Below are positions 1-9,700 of a stretch of 64,000 nucleotides of DNA, in pieces (positions within the stretch are counted from its first letter, which is position 1; every line of letters starts with the position of its first letter). Where the stretch lies: assembly GCF_001042475.2 (NCBI RefSeq), contig NZ_LECW02000015.1:149650-213649 (forward strand), in the 5' to 3' direction. The position numbers were made by a program, and so were the translations under genes. A model generated the notes under the pieces. The model was not told the origin of the DNA and made no database searches. It saw nothing but the letters and a program-made list of their open reading frames with translations. This DNA comes from Bacillus glycinifermentans. GTDB taxonomy: Bacteria; Bacillota; Bacilli; Bacillales; Bacillaceae.

Positions 1-153
1 AAAAATACAAAGTATTGATCAGGAAAATTGACTCAATTATTTGATTTTTTATGTAATGCAAAAAAGAAACATGTTAGAGTTAATGTGTTTAAAAGATTCT
101 CGGGTTGCAATCAAATATGCACCGAGAATCAATTGCTAAACGGGGGGAGCTTA

Positions 154-330
154 ATGAACAACAAGAAAATTATTTTTGATATTGTGATGTACATTATTTT
201 CGGTGTAATGGGTCTTTATTTAGTATCAAAAACTGATTTTGGCACTGGAGTATTAGTGTTTATTGCAATTTTATACCTCGCTGTACTTGCTTATAAAGTT
301 AAGCAAGTATATAGTAATTCTGATTCGTAA
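154..330 (+). CDS. Small two-helix membrane protein
   Basis: This 58-residue protein starts at an ATG with a strong ribosome site (GGGGGGAG) eight bases upstream. The longer open frame to the left has no such site. After a charged start (MNNKKII) it has two hydrophobic segments, about residues 7-24 and 32-49, separated by a short polar loop, and it ends in a basic, Ser/Asp-rich tail. I do not recognise the family; it looks like one of the many small Bacillus membrane proteins of unknown role. The next gene (alanine racemase) is convergent, so it is not in an operon with anything visible here. Confidence 0.55.
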   Translation: MNNKKIIFDIVMYIIFGVMGLYLVSKTDFGTGVLVFIAILYLAVLAYKVKQVYSNSDS

Positions 331-495
331 GGTGAAACACACAAGAAGTAGGTTTGTGCTTGAGGCGCGATTTATATTCGAAGTAATTTCGTTCTATTCA
401 AAAGCAAAACCCCTCTAGGGAAGGGATCTTGATGTTCAATAAAAGAGGGATTTTAATGTACAACCTCGCATCTGCAAAAACAACTCCACAAATAT

Positions 496-1677
496 TTACA
501 CGTATAGTACTGGAGCTGATACCTTCATAATCTCGCCATCCCTTATAAAAAAACGAGGGATGCGGCGGCTTAATGTAGACACGACTTCATAGTTAATCGT
601 ATTAAGCATTTCAGCAACTTCATCAACGGAAATCTCGGCTCCCTTTTGCCGGCCGTAAATCACGACTTCCTCTCCTTGCTTACCTTCACTTTCTCCTAAG
701 CTTACCATTATGAGATCCATTGTTACTCTTCCCACCACCGGCACGCGTCTTCCGCGATGAAGAACAAACCCGCGATTGGAAAGTGCACGAGAATAGCCGT
801 CAGCATAGCCGATCGGCAGTGTAGCAATGACTTCCCCAGGTTCTGCGATGTACGTAGCGCCATAACTTACAGTCCGCGGTTCTGTCAGCATAGTTTTCAC
901 ATAAGCGATACGCGCCTTTAAACTTAATGCAGGCTCAAGCTTTACGAGGCCTAGCTGCTTGATATATGCTGAAGGATATAAACCATATAAGCCTATACCT
1001 AAACGAATCATATCAGCACTAAACTCCGGGAAAGCGATGGCTGCAGCCGTGTTGCACATATGCACGGTGGGCAGCTCAATGCCTTGATTTTTTAAAAAGC
1101 TGAGAAAACTGATAAATTTATCGTGCTGCAGTTTGGTGAGTGTTGCGTCTGGTTCATCAGCTGTTGAAAAATGTGTGAAGATCCCTGTCCACTTGAGGAA
1201 TTTGCTTGCCTTTAGCGCTTTCACTACTGCTAAAAGTTCTTCTTTTGTGCGTACACCTAATCGGCCCATACCAGTATCCACGTTAATATGAACAGCCAGC
1301 CGGTTAGTACTCGCTTCTTTTTCCAAGATCTCGTTAGCTTTTTTAATCCAATCAACCTGAAATGCCGATAAAGTTATATTCCAAGCTGCTGACTTTTTCA
1401 CACAACCAAGGGATGTAAAACCAAGTACAAGGATAGGCGCTGTAATCCCTGCTTTTCGTAAAACGATTCCTTCCTCCACACTGGCTACAGCAAGCTCACT
1501 CGCCCCGTGTTCCAGTGCATGGCGCGCCACTTCTACAGACCCGTGACCATAAGCGTTCGCTTTTACAACGGCCATAATTTTGCTCTTATTTGGAATATGA
1601 TGGCGAATCGCTCGTAAATTTTTTTTAATTGCATCAAGATTGACTTCGATCCAAACTTCTCGGCAAAGCTTATTCAT
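496..1677 (-). CDS. yncD: Alanine racemase (PLP-dependent), YncD type
   Basis: This is a full-length 393-residue fold-type III PLP enzyme that interconverts L- and D-alanine for peptidoglycan. The Schiff-base lysine is K39 in VVKANAYGHG near the N terminus. The second catalytic base is the tyrosine of VSYGATY in the C-terminal beta domain. The length agrees with Bacillus Alr. B. subtilis has two paralogues, and the length and the surrounding gene order favour YncD over Dal/Alr1, but the symbol rests on memory. I chose the ATG at 1677 rather than the TTG one codon upstream because AAGGAAGG lies eight bases before it. It is transcribed alone, away from the gene-poor stretch upstream. Confidence 0.9.
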   Translation of the reverse strand: MNKLCREVWIEVNLDAIKKNLRAIRHHIPNKSKIMAVVKANAYGHGSVEVARHALEHGASELAVASVEEGIVLRKAGITAPILVLGFTSLGCVKKSAAWNITLSAFQVDWIKKANEILEKEASTNRLAVHINVDTGMGRLGVRTKEELLAVVKALKASKFLKWTGIFTHFSTADEPDATLTKLQHDKFISFLSFLKNQGIELPTVHMCNTAAAIAFPEFSADMIRLGIGLYGLYPSAYIKQLGLVKLEPALSLKARIAYVKTMLTEPRTVSYGATYIAEPGEVIATLPIGYADGYSRALSNRGFVLHRGRRVPVVGRVTMDLIMVSLGESEGKQGEEVVIYGRQKGAEISVDEVAEMLNTINYEVVSTLSRRIPRFFIRDGEIMKVSAPVLYV

Positions 1678-1680
1678 CAA

Positions 1681-2096
1681 CGATTCCTTCCTTCCTATAA
1701 AATAGTAAAACTCACTGACATCAATGGTAGGGTCTCTTTCAATCTAATTTTTATTCAACTTTAGCTGAAATCATTCAACAGTAAACGAGAGGCTCTCATC
1801 AATGCCCGAATATTGACTGACAAGTTTACACTTTATTTTTTTTGCTTCGGGAAGGAATGTGGTGCAAGATAAGGATTGATTCTGCGGCCTGGAAGGTGAC
1901 TGAAAAAACATCCGAGCAAATATAATCAGCCTGAGTTGTTGACATTTGGTTCTACGTTCGTTGTTTATTAGTCTTCATATGAAAATCGCTATAAGGCTGC
2001 GGGTAAAGTTCATTGGTACATTCTCTTGTGAATCGCAAGAGTAAATCGAGGCTGTTCCTGCAAAAACAATCGGGACTTTTCTAAGTCCGTACGCTG
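1681..2096. other. Upstream region of the racemase, no gene seen
   Basis: This 416-base stretch separates the racemase from the holin-like gene. It is AT-rich and should hold the racemase promoter. I see no convincing ORF with a ribosome site and no RNA structure. An in-frame remnant between 1978 and 2096 on the minus strand (reading KVPIVFAGTASIY) follows the holin-like stop codon. It may be debris of a longer protein. Confidence 0.4.
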
Positions 2097-2378
2097 TTAT
2101 GTCCGGCTGTTGTTCCGAAACGATGTAACCGTTGTTTTTAGTGATGCATACGATCCGATAGCGGCATAGCCGTAGAAACCGCCCATAAAGATACCGGCTA
2201 TGAGGCTGTGCCGATGGCTGATGCAGACAGATATAATCAAGCCGAGGGCCAGGGCCACTGTCGGCACATACTTTTTTGGAACCTTTAAAAAGATTTTGAT
2301 GAGCTGTGTCATGAAGATGATAATTGGTACCGCTGTAACAGCATCCCATACATTCGTATGTATAATCGGGAAATCCAT
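2097..2378 (-). CDS. Small holin-like membrane protein
   Basis: This 93-residue protein has a good ribosome site (GGTGGTG) ahead of its ATG. It has three hydrophobic stretches, about residues 12-27, 38-53 and 60-78. The lysine-rich KVPKKYVPTVALALGL segment is typical of small phage-type holins and holin-like proteins of Bacillus. No endolysin gene lies nearby, so a lysis role is not implied; such proteins also occur as stand-alone chromosomal genes. It lies back to back with the decayed DUF421 gene on the other strand. The family assignment is by resemblance only. Confidence 0.5.
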   Translation of the reverse strand: MDFPIIHTNVWDAVTAVPIIIFMTQLIKIFLKVPKKYVPTVALALGLIISVCISHRHSLIAGIFMGGFYGYAAIGSYASLKTTVTSFRNNSRT

Positions 2379-2389
2379 AAAAGCACCAC

Positions 2390-3044
2390 CTCACGAAATA
2401 GTATCCCTTTTTGAACAGGAAATATTTCAATTTTTCCGCTGGGACGGCCGACGGTATCCAGATGGGGTGAAGCCTGTGAACGAATATATCAATCTCATTA
2501 TTCGCTCGGAGCGATTACCGCGAATTTGACTTTCAATTCCAATATTAAAATCCACCATCATGTAATCCCTTTTTTTATGTTTGTGGGCGTTATTTTGGCG
2601 ACAGCACACATTTTGATGTGGAGCCAAAAAAGCCGGACGTTTTTTGCGGGTGATCCGACAGTGGTGATTCAAAACGGAAAAATTCTCGAAAAAATATGCG
2701 CAGCATGCGCTACACCGCCGACTATCTTAATCAGCAGCTCAGGGAAAAAGATATTTTCAATATCGAAGAAGTGCACTTTGCCATTATCGAGATTAACGGG
2801 GAATTAACCGTACTAAAAAACCGTAGTTCCGGCAGGTGACAAAGCAGGATTTATGGCTTGCGGCTGTACCAGAATCGAAGCTTCCAAGCGAATTGATCAT
2901 GGAAGGACAATATGAAAGAAAATCAGCTTACCAAATCATCTGCTCATGTCTGAACTGCAAAAACAATACGCTACATTGGAAGAAGTATTTTACGCAGTAA
3001 AAGTTTATATCGATACATACAAAGACCATATCCATAAAGAATAG
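2390..3044 (+). pseudogene. Decayed DUF421 (YetF/YdfR-like) membrane protein
   Basis: Pieces of a DUF421 protein can be read in order on the plus strand but in different frames. First comes FPIIL-like membrane sequence (HHHVIPFFMFVGVI). Next is the family's hallmark loop, AGDPTVVIQNGKILEK (about 2659-2706). In another frame follow MRSMRYTADYLNQQLREKD and FAIIEINGELTVL (about 2699-2818). Then come DLWLAAVPESKLPSELI and, in a third frame, a helical tail ending at 3044 (QKQYATLEEVFYAVKVYID). At least three frameshifts are needed to join them, and the N-terminal membrane helices are incomplete. Family members in Bacillus are often spore-associated membrane proteins. This copy cannot make a normal product. 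Confidence 0.7.
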
Positions 3045-3216
3045 GGTTACATCTCTAGCTGGGTTTCTTTCGGCCCGATACGGTCATCATTATGGTAAAA
3101 TGGTATTCGTGTGAAAAAAAGCAAATGAATGAGTCGGCGGAGAATATCATGTCTTCCGCCGATTCACCGTTTCACTGAATATGCCGAAAGGTCTGTTTAG
3201 AAAGGATTGAATCACA

Positions 3217-3891
3217 TTGAAAGCTGCGTATTATCGCTACATCATGCTTTTGCTTCTCTGTTTGATCGCAGGGATTGTAGATGTAATAGGGTACTTAAGC
3301 ATCGGCCGCGTCTTTACCGCCAACATGACGGGGAATATCGTACTGCTCGGATTGGCCCTCGGAAACTCTCTCCAAAAAACCGCCATGTATTCTCTCATCG
3401 CATTGCTCGGTTTCATACTCGGCGTGATCATTGCGTCTTTGATTGTCGGAAAACAGGAAAAATCCTTCTGGCCGTCATCCGTAACGACAGCGCTTATTGT
3501 CGAGGGGGGCGTTTTGCTTCTGTTTGCATGTCTGTCATCACTGCAAACGTCAGCGTATATATTGATTATACTGCTCAGCATTGCGATGGGGCTTCAGACA
3601 ACTGCGGCTAGAAAGCTCGGTATCGCCGGTATTTCGACAACCGTCTTAACCGGGACGCTTGCCAACTTTTTCGAAGATATAAGCGGGCGGTTTTTTAGCA
3701 AAAAAAAGCAAAACATCGTACATACAGATGCACTGCTCCGCGCTTTAACGATCGTGCTGTATTGTCTCGGAGCCGTCATTGCTGCTGTTGCCGAACCGGC
3801 TTATTCATTTGCGGTGGTATGGATTCCGATTGTCATCATTCTCTGGATCGTTGTCACAGCGGGAATCAAGTTTAAAGGGATTGGAAAATGA
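3217..3891 (+). CDS. yoaK: YoaK-family (DUF1275) membrane protein
   Basis: This 224-residue integral membrane protein has six predicted helices. The DUF1275 signature lies near the N terminus (AGIVDVIGYLSIGRVFTANMTGN) with a conserved GLQTTAARKLG segment around residue 127. Members are related to bacterial YoaK; their substrate or function is not established. Translation most likely begins at the TTG at 3217, nine bases after AAAGGATT. A gene-free stretch with an inverted repeat (3132-3166, arms TCGGCGGA/TCCGCCGA) precedes it and a terminator-like hairpin follows, so it is probably monocistronic. Confidence 0.8.
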   Translation: MKAAYYRYIMLLLLCLIAGIVDVIGYLSIGRVFTANMTGNIVLLGLALGNSLQKTAMYSLIALLGFILGVIIASLIVGKQEKSFWPSSVTTALIVEGGVLLLFACLSSLQTSAYILIILLSIAMGLQTTAARKLGIAGISTTVLTGTLANFFEDISGRFFSKKKQNIVHTDALLRALTIVLYCLGAVIAAVAEPAYSFAVVWIPIVIILWIVVTAGIKFKGIGK

Positions 3892-3925
3892 ACATGCTTT
3901 GTACGGGATGAAGCCGGCCGAAGTT

Positions 3926-3969
3926 GCCCCGAAAAGCAACACCAAGAGGGAAGGGGTTTTTCGGGGCTT
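3926..3969 (+). terminator. Rho-independent terminator after yoaK
   Basis: The arms GCCCCGAAAA (3926-3935) and TTTTCGGGGC (3957-3966) are perfectly complementary and are followed by a short T stretch. The loop of about 21 bases is long. No gene starts within the next 180 bases. Confidence 0.55.
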
Positions 3970-4153
3970 TACAGTTAGATATCTTAATCGGTGTTCTACA
4001 ATTTAAAAATGACACAACATTACCGGTTTTAGAAACGCATACTTTTTGATTATCGAATGTAATGGGGGCCTTGTTGTGCTTGTCATCTTTTATGCCTCAA
4101 TATCAAGCCGAAAGCGTTGAGCAACACATTGACATCATTCGTTTATTAAAGGC

Positions 4154-4495
4154 CTATTCCTGTATCACCGCCAATTCTCCGGTACCGTAAATAAGTGTGA
4201 CGGTCTTCCCGTTTTTTTCGTACGTTCCCGCCAGGCCCGTTTGTTCCAGATGATGCCAGCCCTGCTCCGCGATTTTCATCAGGTAAACCGGGCTCGGACC
4301 GTTTTCTTCTTTAGCGGGGTAGTAGGTGTATGTGACCGCTTTTTTCCCCTTCTCGTATTCGTTCGTTTCCTTGATTTTGGCGAATAATGGTACGGGGAAT
4401 GCCGATTCGGCGGCGGAACTTTTAAACCCGTAAAATAGAAACAATCCGAGCGATAATAATATAAACATCCACAAAAACAACGTTTTTTTCATCAT
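4154..4495 (-). CDS. Hypothetical protein with N-terminal membrane anchor
   Basis: This 113-residue protein has a start at the ATG at 4495, seven bases after the strong site GGAAGGAG. Residues 5-25 (LFLWMFILLSLGLFLFYGF) form a single hydrophobic helix without a lipobox, so it is either a signal-anchor or an uncleaved signal peptide. The outer part is soluble, lysine-rich, and contains YTYYPAKEENGPSPVY. It has no cysteines. I do not recognise the family. It is transcribed divergently from the Tet(L)-like efflux gene; about 100 bases lie between the two starts, so their promoters share this gap. Confidence 0.6.
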   Translation of the reverse strand: MMKKTLFLWMFILLSLGLFLFYGFKSSAAESAFPVPLFAKIKETNEYEKGKKAVTYTYYPAKEENGPSPVYLMKIAEQGWHHLEQTGLAGTYEKNGKTVTLIYGTGELAVIQE

Positions 4496-4602
4496 TCTAT
4501 CTCCTTCCATCATACATAGTCGAAAGAATAGAAATAAAGATACATAGATGCGATTTTTGATTTGGTATATAATGAGAACATCATAAATAAGGAGGCGTTT
4601 TT

Positions 4603-4776
4603 ATGAAGTGCAGAAAAACAATCGGGGTACAAATTAAGGGGGGGAAGCGCATCATCTGCCCTATAAACTGCGTGATTCCCCCTGACATGCGGGGGTATCA
4701 TTTTGGTGGAAAAAGAATTATATTCAGAGACGGAAAAATCTGTTCATCAGCGAAAATCAGCGTTTGGCTGGCTTAG
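4603..4776 (+). CDS. Leader peptide of the Tet(L)-like efflux gene
   Basis: This 57-codon ORF has an ideal ribosome site (AAGGAGG, seven bases before the ATG). It ends inside the efflux gene, overlapping it by about 70 bases in another frame. Its beginning, MKCRKTIGVQIKGG, resembles the leader peptide of tet(L)/tet(K)-type genes, which from memory starts MKCN and has VQLKEG. In those systems, ribosomes translating a leader control initiation at the downstream gene when tetracycline is present. Here the codons for K12-G13-G14-K15 form a seven-G run that can pair with the C-run inside the leader. Regulation by leader translation is inferred from this layout. Confidence 0.65.
   Translation: MKCRKTIGVQIKGGKRIICPINCVIPPDMRGYHFGGKRIIFRDGKICSSAKISVWLA
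4638..4700 (+). promoter_or_regulatory. Mutually exclusive hairpins controlling the efflux gene start
   Basis: There are three tracts: G-run 4638-4644, C-run 4678-4682, and G-run 4691-4695. The second G-run is the ribosome site of the efflux gene. It pairs with the C-run in a hairpin with an 8-base loop, extended by TGAT/ATCA across one T-T mismatch, which would hide the ribosome site. The first G-run plus AA (4640-4646) can instead pair with TTCCCCC (4676-4682), freeing the site. This is the layout of translational attenuation; the mechanism is inference from base pairing. Confidence 0.65.
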
Positions 4777-6088
4777 CTTTGTCGCGTTTTTCAGCGTCAT
4801 GAACGAGACCGTATTTAATGTCGCATTGCCCGACATTGCAGCGGATTTTGGCGTGCCGCCGTCCGCGGCCGGCTGGGTGAATACAAGCTTCATCCTTTCG
4901 TTTGCCGTCGGCTCGATCATTTACAGCAGAATTTCCGATATGTACGGTTTAAAAAGGCCGCTTCTCATCGGCCTCATGATATATGGAGCAGGCTCCTTAT
5001 TTGGCATGCTTGCACACGCTTATTTTCCGGCCGTCATTTTCGCGCGCTTTTTGCAGGGCGCCGGCGCATCGGCCGTGCCTGCGCTGATCATGGTGATGAT
5101 CACGCGCTTTGTCCGTTCAGAAGACCGCGGAAAAGCGTTTGGAATCGTCGGTTCATTGGTGGCGGCGGGGGAAGGCGTCGGTCCGGCGATTGGGGGAGTG
5201 ATCGTCCATTATATTCATTGGTCATTTCTCTTTCTCCCGCCGATGGCAGTGCTTTTGTCAGTTCCTTACTTTTCTGGGCGGCTTACTGACGAAGCGGTCT
5301 CAAAGCGAAGCATGGACGTTCTGGGGGTATGCCTGCTTTCGCTCGGCATTGTGATGTTTGCGTTGTTTACCGCACAATACCGAATGCTCTATATCACGGC
5401 GGGCATCTTGGCATTGAGCGGATTTGCCCTTCACATCCGCCGTGTAAAACATCCTTTTATCGAGCCGTCATTATTCTCAAATCGAACGTTTGTCATAATC
5501 GTTTTGTCAGGATGCCTGTTATTGGGAACCGTTGCCGGGTTTATCTCAATGGTGCCTTATATGATGAGAGCCGTATACCATATGAGTGCCGATACGATTG
5601 GAGGCGGAATTATATTTCCCGGAACGATCGGCGTCATCTTTTTCGGTTTCTTGAGCGGCGCATTGGTGGATCGGTTCGGCAATCGTCGGGTGTTTTCTCT
5701 CGGATTAACACTCATTGCCGCAAGCTTTGTCGCCGCATCGCAAATCGGCGATCGGGCGCCCTGGGTCATGACTGCGCTGCTTGTGTCCACGTTTTGCGGC
5801 CTCTCGTTTATCAAAACGGTGATTTCCAACAGTGCTTCAAAAACCTTGAAGGAAGAGGAAGCCGGGGCAGGCATGGGAATCCTGAGTTTCGCCTGCTTTC
5901 TATCTGAAGGAATCGGCATCGCCTTTGTCGGCGGCCTGCTGACAATTCCGGAGTTTGACATTCCGTTCCTTCCGGCAATGGGACATGAAAAGGCAGTAAA
6001 GTTCAGTTATATGCTGTTTCTTTTCACAGCTTTTGCTCTGGCAGGCGGCTTGCTGTATGTACTGACTGGCAGACGGAAAAAACGTTAA
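4703..6088 (+). CDS. Tet(L)/Tet(K)-like MFS drug:H+ antiporter
   Basis: This 461-residue transporter of the DHA2 (14-helix) family runs end to end like Tet(L). It has NVALPDIAADFG near the start, a motif C region (GEGVGPAIGGVIVHYIHWS), VAGFISMVPYMM in the middle, and EEAGAGMGIL with FLSEGIGIAFVGGLL in the C-terminal half. Tet(L) exchanges metal-tetracycline complexes and Na+/K+ for protons at the cytoplasmic membrane; the substrate here is not proven. Start codons TTG 4703 and GTG 4706 both follow the GGGGG site at 4691-4695, which is part of the attenuator hairpin. A terminator follows directly. Confidence 0.85.
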   Translation: MVEKELYSETEKSVHQRKSAFGWLSFVAFFSVMNETVFNVALPDIAADFGVPPSAAGWVNTSFILSFAVGSIIYSRISDMYGLKRPLLIGLMIYGAGSLFGMLAHAYFPAVIFARFLQGAGASAVPALIMVMITRFVRSEDRGKAFGIVGSLVAAGEGVGPAIGGVIVHYIHWSFLFLPPMAVLLSVPYFSGRLTDEAVSKRSMDVLGVCLLSLGIVMFALFTAQYRMLYITAGILALSGFALHIRRVKHPFIEPSLFSNRTFVIIVLSGCLLLGTVAGFISMVPYMMRAVYHMSADTIGGGIIFPGTIGVIFFGFLSGALVDRFGNRRVFSLGLTLIAASFVAASQIGDRAPWVMTALLVSTFCGLSFIKTVISNSASKTLKEEEAGAGMGILSFACFLSEGIGIAFVGGLLTIPEFDIPFLPAMGHEKAVKFSYMLFLFTAFALAGGLLYVLTGRRKKR

Positions 6089-6100
6089 ATTTCCGCTTGA

Positions 6101-6137
6101 GCGGCTGGGTATGCGACATGACCCGGCCGCTTTTTTT
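6101..6137 (+). terminator. Terminator of the efflux gene
   Basis: The arms GCGGCTGGGT (6101-6110) and ACCCGGCCGC (6121-6130) form a GC-rich stem with one mismatched position. A run of seven T follows at 6131-6137. Confidence 0.9.
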
Positions 6138-6304
6138 GCGTGCTTTTAAAGGTGCAGTTTCATTGAAAAGAAAAATCGGTAAATGTACGGCTTTCTTTTT
6201 GAAGAGCCGCTTGTTTTGTGGATGAAAATTTCATGAAGACTGGTTGAAAATTGGGACAAATTGTGTATTTTATTTTAAACTTTGTAAATAACATACAATT
6301 ATCG

Positions 6305-6333
6305 TTTACAACATCATCCAAACGAGGTATATT
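6305..6333 (+). promoter_or_regulatory. Sigma-A promoter of the NRPS operon
   Basis: The -35 box is TTTACA (6305-6310) and the -10 box is TATATT (6328-6333), with exactly 17 bases between them. Transcription would begin near 6340, giving an untranslated leader of about 385 bases. The leader holds a perfect 7-bp hairpin (TCTGCTT 6421-6427 / AAGCAGA 6435-6441) but no terminator or riboswitch I can recognise. A second TATAAT at 6521 has no good -35 partner. Confidence 0.65.
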
Positions 6334-6726
6334 ATGATTGTGATGCCGTCAGATCACAACAAAATCTGACAGGGAGTGACACTATCTATTCCAAACTTGC
6401 TTAAGTTAGGAACATCACAATCTGCTTTTGCGGTAAGCAGACAAGCAAAAGTTTCACATTCTAAGAAAGGATATGGAGCACATTTTATATTTTTGTAATC
6501 GAAATGGTTTCATCTTAAGAGTATAATTTTTAAAGCAAAGCACAGGAGCGCTACGGGAACTGGGAACAATCTGGGGTTTCATTAAGCAATCCAGTGCCCA
6601 TGTTTGGAAGCCCTTGACTGAATGTAACGATCTGGATGAGTTTACATACGGCCGGAACGGCTCCTGAGCAAACAATCATTGAAATATGATCTGTATCATC
6701 CTCTTATCTGAAATGGAGGGAGTCTA

Positions 6727-9700
6727 TTGGTAGACAAAACCTACGCATTAACTCATGCTCAACGGAGAGTTTGGTTTACTGAACTGCTTGATCCGGGTAC
6801 AAGTATCTGCAATCTTGCTGCATGTGTAAAATTCAGGGGCGAAATCGATCCGGAGATCCTGCAGCGTGCACTGGACTTTTCATTTTCCCGTAATGTTTCG
6901 CTTCAATTGCAGCTGACGGAGGGGAACGGACCCGAGCCTGAGCTGTATCTTGCTGAACATCGGCCGGTTTCCTTGGAGATAATTGATTTTACCAATTCCG
7001 GCATTGATGAACGGGACAAATGGATTGAAGCTCAGACTTATATACCGTTTAAGTTGTTTCATTCGCCTCTTTATCAAGCCTTTCTGCTAAAGATTTCAAA
7101 AGAAGAAGTTTGGCTTTATGCAAAATTTCACCATATTATCATGGACGGCATTTCACTTAACCTGCTCGGCAATCAGCTCATTGACATATATCAAAAAATA
7201 ATGCGGGATGAGCCTTTGCCTGAACATGATGGACCTTCTTACCTAACCTATATGGAAAAAGAACAACAATACCTGCAATCTTCCCGTTTTGAAAAAGATC
7301 GTTTATTTTGGACTGAAAAATTCGATTCAATTCCAGAACACCCAACACTGACCGAACACTCCCCAGGCAAACGACAAAGTACCGCCGCTTCAAGAGACAC
7401 GATTACACTTTCTCACTCTCTGGAAAAATCGATTCGACGTTTTTGTGAACACCACCAGGTCAGTATCCTATCTCTATTTATGGCTTCGTTATACATATTG
7501 ATCAGCAGGCTGACATCAAAAAAAGATATTGCGATCGGCACCTATTATGGAAACCGCGGCTCCAGACTGGAAAAAGACATGCTCGGTATGTTTGTCAGCA
7601 CACTGCCGGTCAGAATGATGACAGATCCTGATTCTGATTTTATTTCTTTCGTCCACAGTGTGGGAAAAGAGCAGCTTTCTGTCATGCGTCATCAAAAATA
7701 CCCTTACAATCTGCTGGTGAATCAGTTGCGGCATGCACACCATGATCTGCAAAATTTGATCGGCATTTCAATGCAGTATCAGCCGCTTCAATGGAAGCAG
7801 GCTGACGGCTTCGATTATGAGACAGCCCTGTACTTCAGCGGACATACTGCGAATGAGCTTTCCGTTTCAATTAAAGAACGTATCGATACCGGCATGATTC
7901 AGTTAAATTTCGATTATCAAACCGCTTTGTTTACTCAATATGAAGTGAAACGGATTCAAACCCATCTTTTGACCATTGTAGAAAAAGCGATTGCCGATCC
8001 AAAACAGCTGATTCGAAACATTGATATGGTTGATTCGAAAGAGAAGGACAAGATTTTGTTTACATTTAACAAAACTGAGACTTTAGAACCATTGGCGCCG
8101 ACGCTTCATGCCTTGTTTACCCGCCGCGCGGCTCTTTCGCCGCACCTTCCGGCGCTCCGTTTTTCCGGCGGCATCATAACGTACGGAGAGCTCGATCAGT
8201 ACACAAACAGGCTCGCTATACAGCTGAAGAAAAAAGGCGCAGAAGAGGGAAGCGTCATCGGCGTGCTTGCTGAACGCTCGCCTGAGATGGTGATTTCTGT
8301 GCTGGCCGTTTTGAAAGCCGGCGGAGCTTACGTGCCACTTGATCCCGCGTATCCTGAAGAACGGCTCGGCTTCATGCTGCACGACAGCGGCGCCAAACTT
8401 CTTATCGTCCAGCCCGGTTTATCGGTGCCGGGATTTTCCGGTGAGACGATGGAGGTTGACCTTGCTGCTCTTACGGAGGAGACATCGGAAACAGAGCCGT
8501 TATCGGTTGATATAGACGGCGGATCGCTCGCCTATATCATTTATACGTCGGGTTCGACCGGACGACCGAAGGGCGTCGCGGTGGAGCACCGCCAGGCTGT
8601 AGCCTTTTTATCGGGTATGCAGGAACAGTTTCCGTTAAGCGAAGATGATGTGATCGTACTGAAATCATCCTTTTCTTTTGACGCTTCGATCTGGCAGCTA
8701 TTTTGGTGGGCAATCCCAGGCGCTTCCGTATATTTACTTCCGCCAGGGTGGGAAAAGGACCCCGCTTTGATGGCAGAAACATTCACAGCCGAAGGGGTAA
8801 CGACGGCACATTTTATTCCGGCGATGGTCAACAGCTTTTTAGAGCGGCTGGAGATGGAAACAGAAGAGAAAAGGACAAGCCTTTCGAACACATTGAAGCG
8901 TGTATTCGCCGGAGGTGAAGCGCTTGCGCCCCAGACTGCGGCCCGGTTTGCCCGGTTATTGCCGGAGACGGCGCTTATCCACGGCTACGGGCCGACAGAA
9001 GCCACGATCGATGCGGCATTTCATGTGTACGACGCCAGGAAGGACAGCGAACGGACGCGCCTTCCGATCGGAAAACCTGTACCGGGTGCCCGCCTTTATG
9101 TGTTAGACGATCAGCGGGCTGTTCAGCCTGTGGGTGTGGCCGGAGAGCTGTATATCGCAGGCTCGGGCGTCTCGAGGGGGTACGTGAATCGCCCGGAGCT
9201 GACGGAAGAACGGTTTCTCGATGATCCGTTTTATCCGGGTGAACGAATGTATCGAACCGGGGATCTGGCACGCTGGCTGCCGGACGGTCACGTTGAATGG
9301 CTCGGCCGCCTGGACAGCCAGGTGAAAATCCGCGGCTACCGGATCGAACCGGGGGAAATCGAGGCGGCGATCCGGCACATCGAAGGTGTACGGGAGGCAG
9401 CGGTTGCCGCCCGGACTGAGAACGGGGAAACCGGGCTTGTCGCCTATATTGAAGGACAAAATCAGCAGACTGTGCGGACGGAGCTGGCAAAACGGCTGCC
9501 GGCTTACATGATGCCATCTCATGTCATCGAAATGAAACAATGGCCGGTCACCCCGAGCGGAAAGCTCGACCGAAAAGCGCTGCCAGCTCCTGACGGAGCG
9601 GCTGACCGGGGCGCATACGCTTCGCCGAGAAATATGACCGAAATGAAGCTTGCCCGGCTTTGGGAAGAGGTGCTGAAAAACGGCCCTGTCGGGATCCGTG

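Noticed and set aside
1975..2430. 151-codon minus-strand ORF
   Set aside because: It overlaps the holin-like gene in another frame, lacks a ribosome site and reads as low-quality sequence.
6540..6700. T-box or riboswitch in the NRPS leader (GGGAACTGGGAAC looks suggestive)
   Set aside because: No T-box GGTGG motif, no terminator and no specifier stem could be found.
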